A stretch of DNA of 64,000 bases from Lepidodermella squamata (GCA_047495785.1 JBLDXI010000057.1:171583-235582), one strand, 5' to 3'. Positions 33,894 through 43,755 are shown, counted from the first letter of the stretch. The notes: generated from the letters alone by a model not told the origin. A program made the numbers and translations.

Positions 33894-35931
33894 GCCCGTC
33901 AGCCCTAGCGACGTTATAAAACGTGATCGCGGCTTCTCGATGCCTCCCTTCCTTGTCGCCGTGCTTTAAGGCGATGTGTTCGCATAGTGCGTTGATCGAA
34001 CCACGGTGAGGTCTGTGAAGACACACGGTGCCGTTCTTCTTTTTCTTGCCGCAGTACCAGAAGTGTTCTAATTCGTTCCATTCGACGCCGATTTCCGGGT
34101 CTTCTTTCTTCGTTTTCTGCCACCATTCGCGTCGGTACAAGGCCGTGATGACTCCGCGTTTTTGAGCGAACGTTTTCGGCGAGACTTGTTGCGCGTTGGT
34201 GTTTGAGCGTTTCGACTGACCGGGCGCGTTGTTGTAAACTTTCGATGCGGACGCGGCGTTTTCACCGTACATCTTCTTCGCGGGTACGGCCTTGGGCTTC
34301 GCTTTCGGAGCGACGGTCGAGATTGCTTGTTGTTTCGCGGTGGGCGGACGAGCTGTAGGCGACGGCTCCTTCTCTTCTTCTTGACGCCTCCGCTTCGACG
34401 ACACTGAAGGCGGAGGCGCGACCGGGTGGGTCACGCGTTGAGAGTTCGGCGTGAGCCCGAAGAAATCCGACGCGACCATGATAACATTTTCTCTAGGAAA
34501 AAGTGGGTTATTATTAATTAAAGCTTCGGCCGCTGTAGCGGCAGCCAGAAGCGCTGTGTCGCTCGCGGTATCGATGACAGGTGACGAGATCTTCCTCGGT
34601 GCGGCGGGCTGAACCGATTGTTCAGAGGCGCGTGTTGTGGTCGGAGTGATCGAATCGGTGTTGTTGTTGTTCGATTCGACGACGATGACGGGTGAGGCGT
34701 TGCGTGCGCTGGCCACGGCTGGCGGTGAGGTGGTAGGCGTGCGCGTTGTCGGAGCCTTGGCGACTGGCGCGGCGATAGGTTCGCTGTTCTTGACGATGGG
34801 TGAGGCGACGGCGGCGGCTGCTGGAGGCGCGGCCTTCGGTGTGACGTCGACGACGGAGATGCCTTCGCCGGTTTCTTCTTCGATCACTTGCATCGGAGAC
34901 GCGGGCTGTGCCGCGGGCGGTGCTTGAACCTCTGTACCCCTGGGAGGTACGCGGACCTGAGAAAGAAAAGGGTTAGGGTTAGTAGGGTTAGTACTACGGT
35001 CCTCCGGTTCAATATATTGCAAATTTTCAAGCAAAACTTTCCACCCCGTGACCAAGTTGTCACGGAGGTTCGTGCTGGTCATTGAGGCGCAGGCTTGACG
35101 CCACGCGTTGACGAATTCTTCACGCGGTTCGCCGAGGTTGATGCCGCGGGCCTTGCGGATGACCGTAACCGAGCTGCCTTGACTGCAGACGCTGTTGAAG
35201 GCGCGAGCGGTGTAGAGCGGTAGCGAGTCGGGGTCGCAGTAACGGAACGCTTGCGACGCGTCCTTGTAGGCAAAGTAGGCTGCACCTGCGTGAGCCCAGC
35301 CGGAGCGGAGGCGAAGCGAGGTGACGGTGGCGGCGGCGAAACTGTCGCGTTCTGCAACGACTTTCGGGTCGACGAGCGAGTCTGTGGGAAAGAATTTGTT
35401 CATGCCATTAATAAAATTTCTTTCATGTGGCGTGTAGCCGCCGCTGTTAACAGCAGTGCTAATGCGCGCCCGAATAATAAAATGATTAATAAATGATGCA
35501 AGCTTGGCCTGATATCGCTCGAGGATATCGTGACGGTGCTGTTGCTCGAGCCGTTGACGACGGTTAGAGGGCGGTGGTGACGCGTTCCTTGGAGCACGAT
35601 TGCTCGGAGCGGGCGGACGCTGCTCTCGCCATGAGCGGTCGCGATAGCGGTCTTCTCGGTCTTGAGGACGGTCTTCGCGGTAGTAATGGCGGTCGTCGCG
35701 GTAGCGATGACGGTCTTCGCCACGGTGACGGTGTTGTTGTCGATGTTGATCGTCTTGTTCGCGGTAACGCGATTGAGACGGCGTCGGTGGTTGACGACGG
35801 CGACCGGCTGTTGATGTCGAATTGTGGTAGACATAACGGAAGCCGCCAATGTAAGCGCGCTTCGCCGGATCGTTGTTGGCCGTGGTGAACCCGTTGTAAT
35901 TATTTGCAACAAAGCGATTGTGATTTGACAT
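33826..35931 (-). CDS. PLE family A ORF1 (basic, finger-containing)
   Basis: 701 codons. Residues 1-150 are Asn/Arg/Asp/Gln-rich and basic, probably RNA-binding. About 150-320 is a helical domain equivalent in position to the N-terminal domain of the B and C RT proteins. About 325-590 is a Pro/Ala/Ser/Thr-rich linker absent from B and C, including NPTNPNP, which is encoded by an internal telomere-like sequence. About 620-670 is a Cys/His domain (YCGKKKKNGTVC, then EHIALKH) like the one before the RT in B and C. The ORF ends 68 bp past the RT start, so A seems to be the B/C protein split by a frame change. A gag-like nucleic-acid-binding role is inferred. Confidence 0.8.
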   Translation of the reverse strand: MSNHNRFVANNYNGFTTANNDPAKRAYIGGFRYVYHNSTSTAGRRRQPPTPSQSRYREQDDQHRQQHRHRGEDRHRYRDDRHYYREDRPQDREDRYRDRSWREQRPPAPSNRAPRNASPPPSNRRQRLEQQHRHDILERYQAKLASFINHFIIRARISTAVNSGGYTPHERNFINGMNKFFPTDSLVDPKVVAERDSFAAATVTSLRLRSGWAHAGAAYFAYKDASQAFRYCDPDSLPLYTARAFNSVCSQGSSVTVIRKARGINLGEPREEFVNAWRQACASMTSTNLRDNLVTGWKVLLENLQYIEPEDRSTNPTNPNPFLSQVRVPPRGTEVQAPPAAQPASPMQVIEEETGEGISVVDVTPKAAPPAAAAVASPIVKNSEPIAAPVAKAPTTRTPTTSPPAVASARNASPVIVVESNNNNTDSITPTTTRASEQSVQPAAPRKISSPVIDTASDTALLAAATAAEALINNNPLFPRENVIMVASDFFGLTPNSQRVTHPVAPPPSVSSKRRRQEEEKEPSPTARPPTAKQQAISTVAPKAKPKAVPAKKMYGENAASASKVYNNAPGQSKRSNTNAQQVSPKTFAQKRGVITALYRREWWQKTKKEDPEIGVEWNELEHFWYCGKKKKNGTVCLHRPHRGSINALCEHIALKHGDKEGRHREAAITFYNVARADGHVVPCPEWYGVQPSPLFPTVSH
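34969..34990 (-). other. Internal telomere-like motif within family A ORF1
   Basis: AGGGTTAGGGTTAG followed by TAGGGTTA on plus, read as NPTNPNP in ORF1. It is the exact point where truncated copy 1 joins telomeric repeats (30171 matches 34981), so it likely served as an annealing or recombination site. Confidence 0.8.
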
Positions 35932-35953
35932 TTATCAAGATTTATTTATACTT

Positions 35954-35987
35954 TCAACTAACGCGTTTCAAATTTCATCAGAGTTGA
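35954..35987 (-). ncRNA. Hammerhead-like motif, family A leader
   Basis: Sense strand: TCAACT, CTGATGA, AATTT, GAAA, CGCG, TT, AGTTGA. Helix I is 6 perfect base pairs, the conserved core is complete, and helix III is the self-complementary ACGCGU, which suggests a dimeric form. Stem II is reduced to about one or two A-U pairs, so activity is doubtful. It lies between the 10-bp hairpin and the ORF1 ATG at 35931. Confidence 0.42.
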
Positions 35988-36030
35988 GTGTGAAAACAGA
36001 ACGATTCGTCGTTGTATTTAACATAGCGAA

Positions 36031-36072
36031 GCTGCGCCTACTTGGTCCAGGTAAGATCGTGTTAGGCGCAGC
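36031..36072 (-). repeat. 10-bp stem hairpin in family A leader, copy 2
   Basis: GCTGCGCCTA/TAGGCGCAGC perfect inverted repeat with 22-nt loop in the 5' leader of the element. Confidence 0.8.
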
Positions 36073-36198
36073 CTCTTAGCGCAACAGCTGTACATTAATT
36101 AACAATAATCTGTGTGTAACGAGGCGTTGACTAGGTGTGGCGCGGCAGATGGCGAAAACAGGTGTGCGCCGAGGTGCTGTAATCCCTAATCCCTAATC

Positions 36199-36219
36199 GG
36201 GTTAGGGTTAGGGTTAGGG

Positions 36220-36260
<41 letters not shown>

Positions 36261-36275
36261 GGTTAGGGTTAGGGT
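36199..36275 (+). repeat. TTAGGG array between families A and B
   Basis: About 12-13 units, one with an extra T. On its left the family A 5' end shows two CCCTAAT units in the opposite sense, making a small head-to-head telomeric inverted repeat at 36183-36204. Confidence 0.95.
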
Positions 36276-36559
36276 TGGGTTAGGTTAATTACCAGACGGG
36301 AAGCCTAAGCAACCCCGGCATAGAAGCTCTAGCAATCCCTTTCACTCTTTTGACGGTAATAAAAACGTTTTGCGTACCTGTCAATCCGTTGATTAGCACC
36401 AGTTGAGATTATTTCAAACAATTTCAATAATTTCCTAAGAAAGAGATTAAATATAATTGAATGTTTGAACATGAATAAGTGTTCTCAAGTCGAGGGTCAC
36501 TGTAGAACCATAAATCCAGGTTCAATCAAAGGAGACCTTGAATGAACCGGGATCATAAA

Positions 36560-37130
36560 TGTAGAATTGAAAATGTGGTAGAACCATGTCTTAAGGTTAA
36601 ACCAGAAGGAAGAAGAAGACCTTGGTTGAACCAAAACCATAAAGTTGAGGTTGCAAATACGGGTAGAACCATAACTTAAGGTTGAACCGAAAAGGAAACC
36701 TTAATTGAACCAAAACTATGAAGTTGAGGTTGCAGATATGGGTAGAACCGTAATTTTAAGGTTAAACCGAAAAGGAAACCTTAACTGAACCAGAACTATA
36801 TAGTTAAGGTTGCAAATATGGGTAGAACCATAACTTAAGGTTAAACCGAGAAGGAAACCTTAATTGAACCAAAACTATATAGTTAAGGTTGCAAATATGG
36901 GTAGAACCATAACTTAAGGTTAAACCGAGAAGGAAACCTTAATTGAACCAAAACCATAAAGTTGAGGTTGTAAATATGGGTAAAACCATAATTTAAGGTT
37001 AAACCGAAAAGGAAACCTTAAACTGAACCAGAACTATAAAGTTGAGGTTGCAAATATGGGTAGAACCATAACTTAAGGTTAAACCGAGAAGGAAACCTTA
37101 ATTGAACCAAAACTGTGAAGTTAAGGTTAC
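36560..37130 (-). repeat. Tandem repeats of about 78 bp, family B copy 1
   Basis: About seven degenerate units of 76-80 bp. Each carries GGTAGAACCATAACTTAAGG, AAGGAAACCTTAA and GTTAAGGTTGCAAATATGGG-like words. Every unit has TTAAGGT and ACCTTAA in both orientations, so each can fold. Located between the hairpin array and the 3' box. Confidence 0.85.
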
Positions 37131-37177
37131 CGTTCCGTTTTTCAAAGGAGAAAAAGGAGAAAAAACCGTAACAATAC

Positions 37178-37351
37178 GCCACCCATGAAGGGGAGCAAAG
37201 AATCAAAGGCCACCCGTATAGGGGAGCGGAAGGAGGCACGCCACCCGTAAAGGGGAGCAACAAAGCAATAGCCACCCATGAAGGGGAGCAATAATTAAAA
37301 GCCACCCGTAAAGGGGAGCATACGGAGAAAGAGCTCAACGTAAAGGTGAGC
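37178..37351 (-). repeat. Hairpin array, family B copy 1 (6 units)
   Basis: Six units of GCCACCC-N4/5-GGGGAGC form at about 30-bp intervals. Ends GC/GC and CCC/GGG pair across a short loop. The sixth, GCTCAACGTAAAGGTGAGC, changes both arms yet keeps pairing (GCTCA/TGAGC), which is evidence of selection for structure. Confidence 0.85.
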
Positions 37352-37416
37352 AAACTGGAAACAACGCCCAGCCGGGTTACCAGACAGTATTGGTAAGAAC
37401 AGGAGGTCAAAAGCAC

Positions 37417-37481
37417 GCAACGCCCATATTAGTCAGACCGGTTTCGCCTGTGGGCAGCAGGCTCGTCAGTGACTTTGTTGC
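37417..37481 (-). ncRNA. Type I hammerhead ribozyme, family B copy 1
   Basis: Sense strand: GCAAC, AAA, GTCA, CTGACGA, stem II GCCTG/CAGGC with loop CTGCCCA, GAAA, CCGG, TC, TGAC, then GTTGC. Helix I is GTCA/TGAC plus GCAAC/GTTGC around an internal loop. Helix III is the self-complementary ACCGGU, as in dimeric hammerheads of other PLEs. Predicted cleavage follows GUC. It sits about 45 nt downstream of the TATA box. Confidence 0.93.
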
Positions 37482-37524
37482 GAAAATTAAATTTTGCGAA
37501 ATGACGAAAAGTCAGATCTTAAAG

Positions 37525-37582
37525 CCTTTATAAAGGGCTGTTATCTGGACGCCATTTTGAATTTTCAAAATTTGGCGCGAAA
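37525..37582 (-). promoter_or_regulatory. Promoter cassette, family B copy 1
   Basis: In sense order: TTTCGCGCCAAA (37571-37582, E2F-type), CAAAATGGCG (YY1-like), and CCTTTATAAAGG (TATA, 37525-37536). The same order recurs in C and D. It points toward the hammerhead and out of the element. Confidence 0.7.
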
Positions 37583-38190
37583 GTTTGAGATTTATTTTCC
37601 CAAAATAATGTTATTTCCTGATTGGTAATCATGTGAGGGGTATAACTGGAGTGTTTCACGTAAAAAATGTTCAATTAATTGCCGCATGTTTTTCAAGGTC
37701 GTTGCCATTTGTGGTATCTAGTAAGTTTGCCTAACATGTTTGGTATCAGGTGACCGGTTACGGTTGTGGGTCCAAGTCCAGGAAAACCAAAACCTTGGTT
37801 TTTTGGGTTCTGTTATGGTTTTTATACATTTAAGGTTCATAGGTTTTTGGTGCAGTAACCCAAACTTTAACGTTAAGGTTATGGTTGACGTTATGGTGTT
37901 TTTCAGAATTATGGTTCTAGTTCCGTATCACACCAATTCCCAGTTTACGGTTCGATTTCTCATCTGTAATGTGTCACCAGGGTTGGGTTGCAACCATAAT
38001 TTTCGGTTTTTTTCGGTTGTTGGAGTTGTATGCCGTTTTGCAGGTTCGGTTTTTATGGTTTCACAAGTCGATTTTTTACAAAAGCGATCCACATTTTATT
38101 TCAGAGTTCCTTACCAGGTGGTTTAGAGAAAAACAAAAACACACCATAGCATCGTTACAAACATATTCACTGGAGGTAAGGTTGAGTCAC

Positions 38191-39269
38191 TTAAACTTTT
38201 TTGAGGAAATGGTTGATCAATTCCTCACGGCGTTTGAGCAGCGCCGTTACTTGGTCCATCAGAAGTGGGTGCGTTTCACGGAAATGCGTTGTCAAGCCAT
38301 CACGACGACCGGACCAGGGGGGCGAGCAACCCCTAACGAGGCAGGTCAGTTTCTTTTCACCCGTTTTATCGAAAAGCAATCGATCTTTCCAATCTGGGTC
38401 GTTCTTCAAATGAGCGAAGGCTTTAAGCTCGGCTAGATAGCGCGCCGAGCCTCCGGTAGGGCGTTTCGCAGAGCCCGGGGTGGTTTGAGAGGTCCCCGGC
38501 ACCGATGCCGGTGTTGTCAATGGCCGTTCTATCGAAGTAACAAAAGTAATTTGTGGAAAAGGTGAGAGAACCAGTCACTTACTTGATTTGAGGGCATCGA
38601 GGAATGTATTCTTGCATTCCAACTGTCTTTTCCGCGGTAGTGGCGTGATAATCGGCATACGTTCGACGAGAACCGCTGCCACCATCGGCTGTGTTTGTTC
38701 AGCCATACCGTTGGTTGTTTCGCCCGATGGTTCTTCATCCGCGGTGTCCTTATCGCTCTCGAGCGTAGTCGTAATTTCGACTACCGCAGATTGTTCAGCT
38801 TCGTCTTCCTCGCTGGATGTTTCGAACCCTCCAACATCGTCCGCTTCGCTGATCGTACGTGCTCCAAGGAGGTCGTTGAAGGCACGTTCGGACATGAGGT
38901 CCGCGACATCAGTGTCGGCCAAGTGACCGGCACCTGAAGTTCCAGCCAGATCCATCGGTGTTGCAGGTCGGTTAACCTCCGGTTCCAAAACCGGTGGCGG
39001 AGCAGCAGTGTCCTCAACTCGGCTGGCCGCGGGGGGTCCGCTTTCAACCAGTTGCGTAGCTGTAGACGGGCCAGCGCTGTCATCAAACTGACTAGATGAA
39101 GCCGCATCTATTCCGACGGCAGTTGTTCTGTGTTGGCATGGCAATGGCGGAGGGCGACTAGGGCGGCCAATGGTGACATTTTGAGGTAAGGGACCGCGCC
39201 ATTGATCCGTTCCAGCCCAACGTTTTGGGTCCGTGACCAAGCCTAGGCCAAAGTCCCAGTTGGGCCAAT
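38191..39269 (-). CDS. PLE family B finger ORF (second ORF)
   Basis: Two exons, 38583-39269 and 38191-38528, with a 54-bp GT-AG phase-1 intron. The first exon has no own start at its boundary. It begins after a splice acceptor (ATTTTAG, 39270-39271) in phase 1, reading WPNWDFGLGLVTDPKRWAG. Middle: acidic Ser/Thr/Pro-rich low complexity. C-terminus: one C2H2-like finger CLVRGC-x13-H-FRET-H and a short helix. About 342 residues plus a start exon. The homologue in C has the same intron and finger. I know no named family. A nucleic-acid-binding or RNA-packaging role is guessed from the finger. Expression may use alternative splicing from the RT start exon (ATG A|GTATGC at 42341-42337). Confidence 0.75.
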
Positions 39270-39448
39270 CTAAAATTAACTCACGAGTAAAGTGTTTGGG
39301 GAAATGATATGTTGCTGTTTCAATTTATTTACAACCAAAACTTAGGTCACGAGTCATAGTCAAAAGTGTCAATTATCACTTGTATTGTCTTGGAATCCGT
39401 TTGTTGTTGTTGTAGTTGTTGTAGATTAGCCTGTAAACGAACTTATAA

Positions 39449-42341
39449 TTAACCTATAAATTCAGACTTAGTGTATCTTTTTCTGTTGTTTTTGTTTAGT
39501 TTCAGAGCCAGTCGTCCTTTCTGACGAATTAGCGCGTAAGCAGGTTCCAGTGTTTTTACGTATGTTACTACGTTCACCGTTTCATACTTCTGCTTTTTGC
39601 TTTTGGCTTTGATAAATGGCCAAGGGGTGCCTTTCAGTTTCCTCAAGGTATTTTTGATTGTGCTAATTATGAGTGCCCAGGGGTAATCCCTTTTGAGGAG
39701 GCTGTAGCAGAGGGAAAGAGTGGCCGTGGCCCAATCTTCGAAGTTTGAGCAGATTCTGCTATATCGGAGAATTTGGGACTCAATGATGCCTGAAAAAATG
39801 TGGTCAGGGTGCTCCGAGCCATGACATAGAAGTGCCATGTTATCGGTCGGTTTAAAGTAAACCCCTGTTTCGATTTTACCATTTTTCTTATACAGAAAAA
39901 TGTCCAAGTATTGAGCAGACTTATCTGAGATATTCACCTCAAGTTTAATGTTTGGGTGAAGGGTCTTATAGTCCTCCAAGAAGGCTGATGAGCGGTGATT
40001 GTCGAGGAAGATAGTAATTAGATCATCGAGGTATCTACACCCCAGTGGTGGGGAGTAAATTACCCAAAGGTTTCTTTCCTTTATGAAAAGCCAATTGTTA
40101 GCCACCCAGGGGGATAGGTGACCCCCCATAGCTAGTCCTTGTATTTGACGATACCATTTATTGTTGAACTTCACCGTGCTAGAGCTAAGGACGAGGAATA
40201 TAGCTCGGCAGACGAGCCGTCTCTCGTCGTATTCGAGGACTTCAAATTCCCTAAGGTAGGCCGCGATTCCATCTACAGCCTCGTGGAGGGGAATTTGGTT
40301 GTACATGTCGGTAATGTCCGCTGTGGTGATGACTGCATTTCGCAAGTCCTTTCCACTAGCGTTCAAATCCCTGATCTTTTGTAGGACCTCCACGCTACTA
40401 TGTACAACCGTGGTGAGGGTGTGCCTAGCTTGCCGGAGATTCCTGTAGAGGGTTTTATCGGCTTGCGAAGTATAGGTGTTGGTGCCATCGGTAATTGGGC
40501 GGACTTTGAGTAAATTTTCGTTGTCTGGGGGCTTGTGTAATTTTGGTAAGAAGTAGATGTATTTTGTGCGTATCCTGTCTATCTTTTTGAAAAGGCCTTT
40601 CCAGTTTTTCAAAGTATTTGGTGATAGGATGACCCAAGATGATCTTAGCCTGTGTAGGGCGTTTCTGTATTCCGCTAAGCCATCATCGTTGACTTCGCGA
40701 AAAGTTTGGGCATTCTGGAGAAATTTTTCCCCCATGCGACAGTAGGTTATTTTGTTGATTGCAATGACTACATTTCCCTTGTCGCTTTTCGTTACCCAGG
40801 TTCCCTCGGGGACTGTAAGTTCCTCGTTGTCAACTTTAGATAATTCACGCTCAAAAGAATAGAATAGATCACGGCGGGATTTTCGAGTCAAGTTGATTTT
40901 CAATTCCACAAATTTCTTTTCAACATCAAGTAACGTTTTTCTCATGTCTTTCCTATTGACTTTTACGAATTGGAGTCCTTTGGAGAGGGCTTCCTTGAGA
41001 TTGGTTGGCAGTTTCTCTGTTAGATCTATAACCCCTCGTTTTTCCCATTTTTTATTCTCTGCAGAAAGCGAAAGGGCTGGTTGAGAGGAAGTATGAATTG
41101 GTAGCCTATTGGAGAGTGAACTCTCTGATCCAAAAATAGATGATGAAAGGCCCGGGAGATCTTCAAGTATAAGCAGATCCTGGAGGTGACAGTCTATCAG
41201 ATGCCTCCAAAGTTTCCTTTTATTAGTTATATTGGTTGAATGTTCGTTACAGGTGGTGGTAATTATTCCATTGTTCTCAGAGGATGAGATACTACGATTC
41301 GGGTGACCCGGTTCGAATTTAGATGTAAAGAACCATAAAGAGGGTTTGGAAAATAGTGCGTTGATGAGAGTTTTGGTGTTGCATGTTTCTCCAAAAAGGT
41401 TTTCCTCGTGTAGAGTTTCCCAAGTGATTGGTTTGATAATATTAGGAACAGAAATTCTCCTACCTGAACTGACTGTAATGCCAGGGGCAGTCAGGGGTGC
41501 AGTCGGTGTTCCGCCAGTACTGAGCTCAACAGACAACTTTTCATCAATCAAGTGAAGAATGGTTTGAAAGCGTGCGGGTGGATCCGATGGCAGCGTCGTC
41601 CAATCTTGAGCAAGCATTGCCTTTGCGGCACGGCAAATTGCAGCTGCATCCAAGGTTTTGCCTTGTGTTTGCGGTGCGGTGATTAGAGGGAACGGTTTCC
41701 AGTTGAGAAGTATATCGGTTTGAAATGTGAGACTTGAACGATCTGCGGAGCGCCATGAAGACAGTATGGCATCATCGATTGAGCCACGGATGGAGGTCGA
41801 CGCTGATTCATAAATCGGCTTCAAGTCCAGCCACTTTTCAGCAGTGGAAGCCATGGACGCGACGATTTTCAAGCGTTCCTGTTCCGCCACGGCACGAATA
41901 GACACTTCAATTGTATCGTTCACCAGTCCTGGCCACTTTATGAACGCGTGGCACATCATGGCCTCCGCAAGCTAAGGATAAGACAGAATATTAGGTTATT
42001 TTCGATATTAAGGGGGTTAAGTGACTTACTTGTCGAACCACTGTGTTACCGGGGCTGAGGCCCGCAGACTTGGCTTTGTACCCGGCCATCATATTAAAGG
42101 TGGTGATGGCCATTGGCCAAAACGAGTTCAGGACATTAAGTGCTTGTTCGATAAGATCACCACCAGTGCGATTTGACGGTTGCCAGGAACTAAAAGCGGC
42201 ATGGAGAACGTTGGCGACGTCGTTGTTTTGGTCGACCCTAGGTTCATCTGCTTTGTTTCCCCCGTTATGAAATCGTTTAACGGGACCGCCGCGACCGTGA
42301 CCATTGTTGTTCCGATTACGATGGTTATTTGGCATACTCAT
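39449..42341 (-). CDS. PLE reverse transcriptase protein, family B
   Basis: Exon 1 is 42030-42341 (104 codons). A 58-bp phase-0 intron (42029-41972, GTAAGT...CCTTAG) follows, then exon 2 at 41971-39449, giving 944 residues. Splicing restores the alignment to C: NTVVRQ-LAEAMMCH against PAVRDIAKIVC. Domains: Asn/Gly/Arg-rich basic N-terminus; helical domain; Cys/His region before KLWRHLIDCH; VIDLT linker; TKSDKGNVVIA; YIYFLPKLHKP; RPITDGT; catalytic Asp in TADITDMYNQIP; QGLAMGGHLSPWVANNW; CRYLDDL; YLDIFLYKK; TGVYFKPTD; basic C-terminus. No GIY-YIG nuclease, so telomeric 3' ends are the likely primers. Intact. Confidence 0.93.
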
Positions 42342-42343
42342 TT

Positions 42344-42427
42344 CTAGGAAGAGAATGTAAAATATTAGGATGGCTTAGAGGTGTGTGATGAGGGACCGTC
42401 TCAGAGTTAGGGGATCGCCGTACTCAC
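42344..42427 (-). other. 5' leader intron and mini-exon, family B copy 1
   Basis: Donor GTGAGT at 42427-42422 follows a mini-exon of about 15-20 nt (GCTCGTGTC) at the element 5' tip. The acceptor TTCTCTTCCTAG ends at 42344, two bases before the RT ATG. The layout matches C. Confidence 0.65.
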
Positions 42428-42440
42428 GACACGAGCCAGT

Positions 42441-42457
42441 GTTAGGGTTGGGTTAGG
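42441..42457 (+). repeat. Short telomere-like junction between B copies
   Basis: GTTAGGGTTGGGTTAGG joins the B1 5' tip to the B2 3' end. Only 2-3 degenerate units, in contrast to the long arrays between families. Confidence 0.85.
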
Positions 42458-42732
42458 TTAATTACCAGACGGGAAGCCTAAGCAACCCCGGCATAGAAGC
42501 TCTAGCAATCCCTTTCACTCTTTTGACGGTAATAAAAACGTTTTGCGTACCTGTCAATCCGTTGATTAGCACCAGTTGAGATTATTTCAAACAATTTCAA
42601 TAATTTCCTAAGAAAGAGATTAAATATAATTGAATGTTTGAACATGAATAAGTGTTCTCAAGTCGAGGGTCACTGTAGAACCATAAATCCAGGTTCAATC
42701 AAAGGAGACCTTGAATGAACCGGGATCATAAA

Positions 42733-43303
42733 TGTAGAATTGAAAATGTGGTAGAACCATGTCTTAAGGTTAAACCAGAAGGAAGAAGAAGACCTTGGTT
42801 GAACCAAAACCATAAAGTTGAGGTTGCAAATACGGGTAGAACCATAACTTAAGGTTGAACCGAAAAGGAAACCTTAATTGAACCAAAACTATGAAGTTGA
42901 GGTTGCAGATATGGGTAGAACCGTAATTTTAAGGTTAAACCGAAAAGGAAACCTTAACTGAACCAGAACTATATAGTTAAGGTTGCAAATATGGGTAGAA
43001 CCATAACTTAAGGTTAAACCGAGAAGGAAACCTTAATTGAACCAAAACTATATAGTTAAGGTTGCAAATATGGGTAGAACCATAACTTAAGGTTAAACCG
43101 AGAAGGAAACCTTAATTGAACCAAAACCATAAAGTTGAGGTTGTAAATATGGGTAAAACCATAATTTAAGGTTAAACCGAAAAGGAAACCTTAAACTGAA
43201 CCAGAACTATAAAGTTGAGGTTGCAAATATGGGTAGAACCATAACTTAAGGTTAAACCGAGAAGGAAACCTTAATTGAACCAAAACTGTGAAGTTAAGGT
43301 TAC
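42733..43303 (-). repeat. Tandem repeats of about 78 bp, family B copy 2
   Basis: Same TTAAGG/CCTTAA-rich units as in B1, apparently identical. Confidence 0.85.
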
Positions 43304-43350
43304 CGTTCCGTTTTTCAAAGGAGAAAAAGGAGAAAAAACCGTAACAATAC

Positions 43351-43524
43351 GCCACCCATGAAGGGGAGCAAAGAATCAAAGGCCACCCGTATAGGGGAGC
43401 GGAAGGAGGCACGCCACCCGTAAAGGGGAGCAACAAAGCAATAGCCACCCATGAAGGGGAGCAATAATTAAAAGCCACCCGTAAAGGGGAGCATACGGAG
43501 AAAGAGCTCAACGTAAAGGTGAGC
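43351..43524 (-). repeat. Hairpin array, family B copy 2 (6 units)
   Basis: Identical in design and number to the B1 array, including the compensated sixth unit. Confidence 0.85.
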
Positions 43525-43589
43525 AAACTGGAAACAACGCCCAGCCGGGTTACCAGACAGTATTGGTGAGAACAGGAGGTCAAAAGCAC

Positions 43590-43654
43590 GCAACGCCCAT
43601 ATTAGTCAGACCGGTTTCGCCTGTGGGCAGCAGGCTCGTCAGTGACTTTGTTGC
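43590..43654 (-). ncRNA. Type I hammerhead ribozyme, family B copy 2
   Basis: Same sequence and fold as the B1 ribozyme. Together the B1 and B2 ribozymes would cut a read-through RNA into a 6,173-nt unit. Confidence 0.93.
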
Positions 43655-43697
43655 GAAAATTAAATTTTGCGAAATGACGAAAAGTCAGATCTTAAAG

Positions 43698-43755
43698 CCT
43701 TTATAAAGGGCTGTTATCTGGACGCCATTTTGAATTTTCAAAATTTGGCGCGAAA
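43698..43755 (-). promoter_or_regulatory. Promoter cassette, family B copy 2
   Basis: TTTCGCGCCAAA, ATGGCG and CCTTTATAAAGG as in B1. From here a transcript would cross the B2 hammerhead, hairpins and 3' end, then enter the intact B1 coding region. Confidence 0.7.

Larger units (their letters stand above)
31394..36198 (-). mobile_element. PLE family A, copy 2 (full length)
   Basis: Endonuclease-deficient Penelope-like element of about 4.8 kb. In sense order: a 5' end with ATTAGGG repeats; a 10-bp stem hairpin; a hammerhead-like motif; ORF1 (701 codons); the RT ORF (579 codons, +1 frame, overlapping ORF1); and about 760 bp of 3' region without an ORF. Distal side abuts a TTAGGG array at 36199. 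Proximal side abuts copy 1 directly. It lacks the 3' box and hairpin array shared by B, C and D, so it is the most divergent family. Confidence 0.88.
36276..42440 (-). mobile_element. PLE family B, copy 1 (full length)
   Basis: Complete telomeric PLE, about 6.2 kb. In sense order: mini-exon at 42428-42440; intron 42344-42427; RT protein 39449-42341 with one intron; finger ORF 38191-39269 with one intron; promoter cassette; hammerhead; hairpin array; TTAAGG-rich tandem repeats; and a 3' box (ACCAGACGGGAAGCCTAAGC on plus) next to TTAGGG-like sequence. Both ends abut telomeric repeats. Confidence 0.93.

Noticed and set aside
34637-34927. Ala/Gly-rich plus-strand ORF inside family A
   Set aside because: Antisense shadow of the low-complexity linker of ORF1.
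37178-37351. CRISPR-like array of short repeats
   Set aside because: Units of about 19 bp in eukaryotic DNA with variable loops inside the repeat and no regular unique spacers; they are hairpins inside a retroelement.
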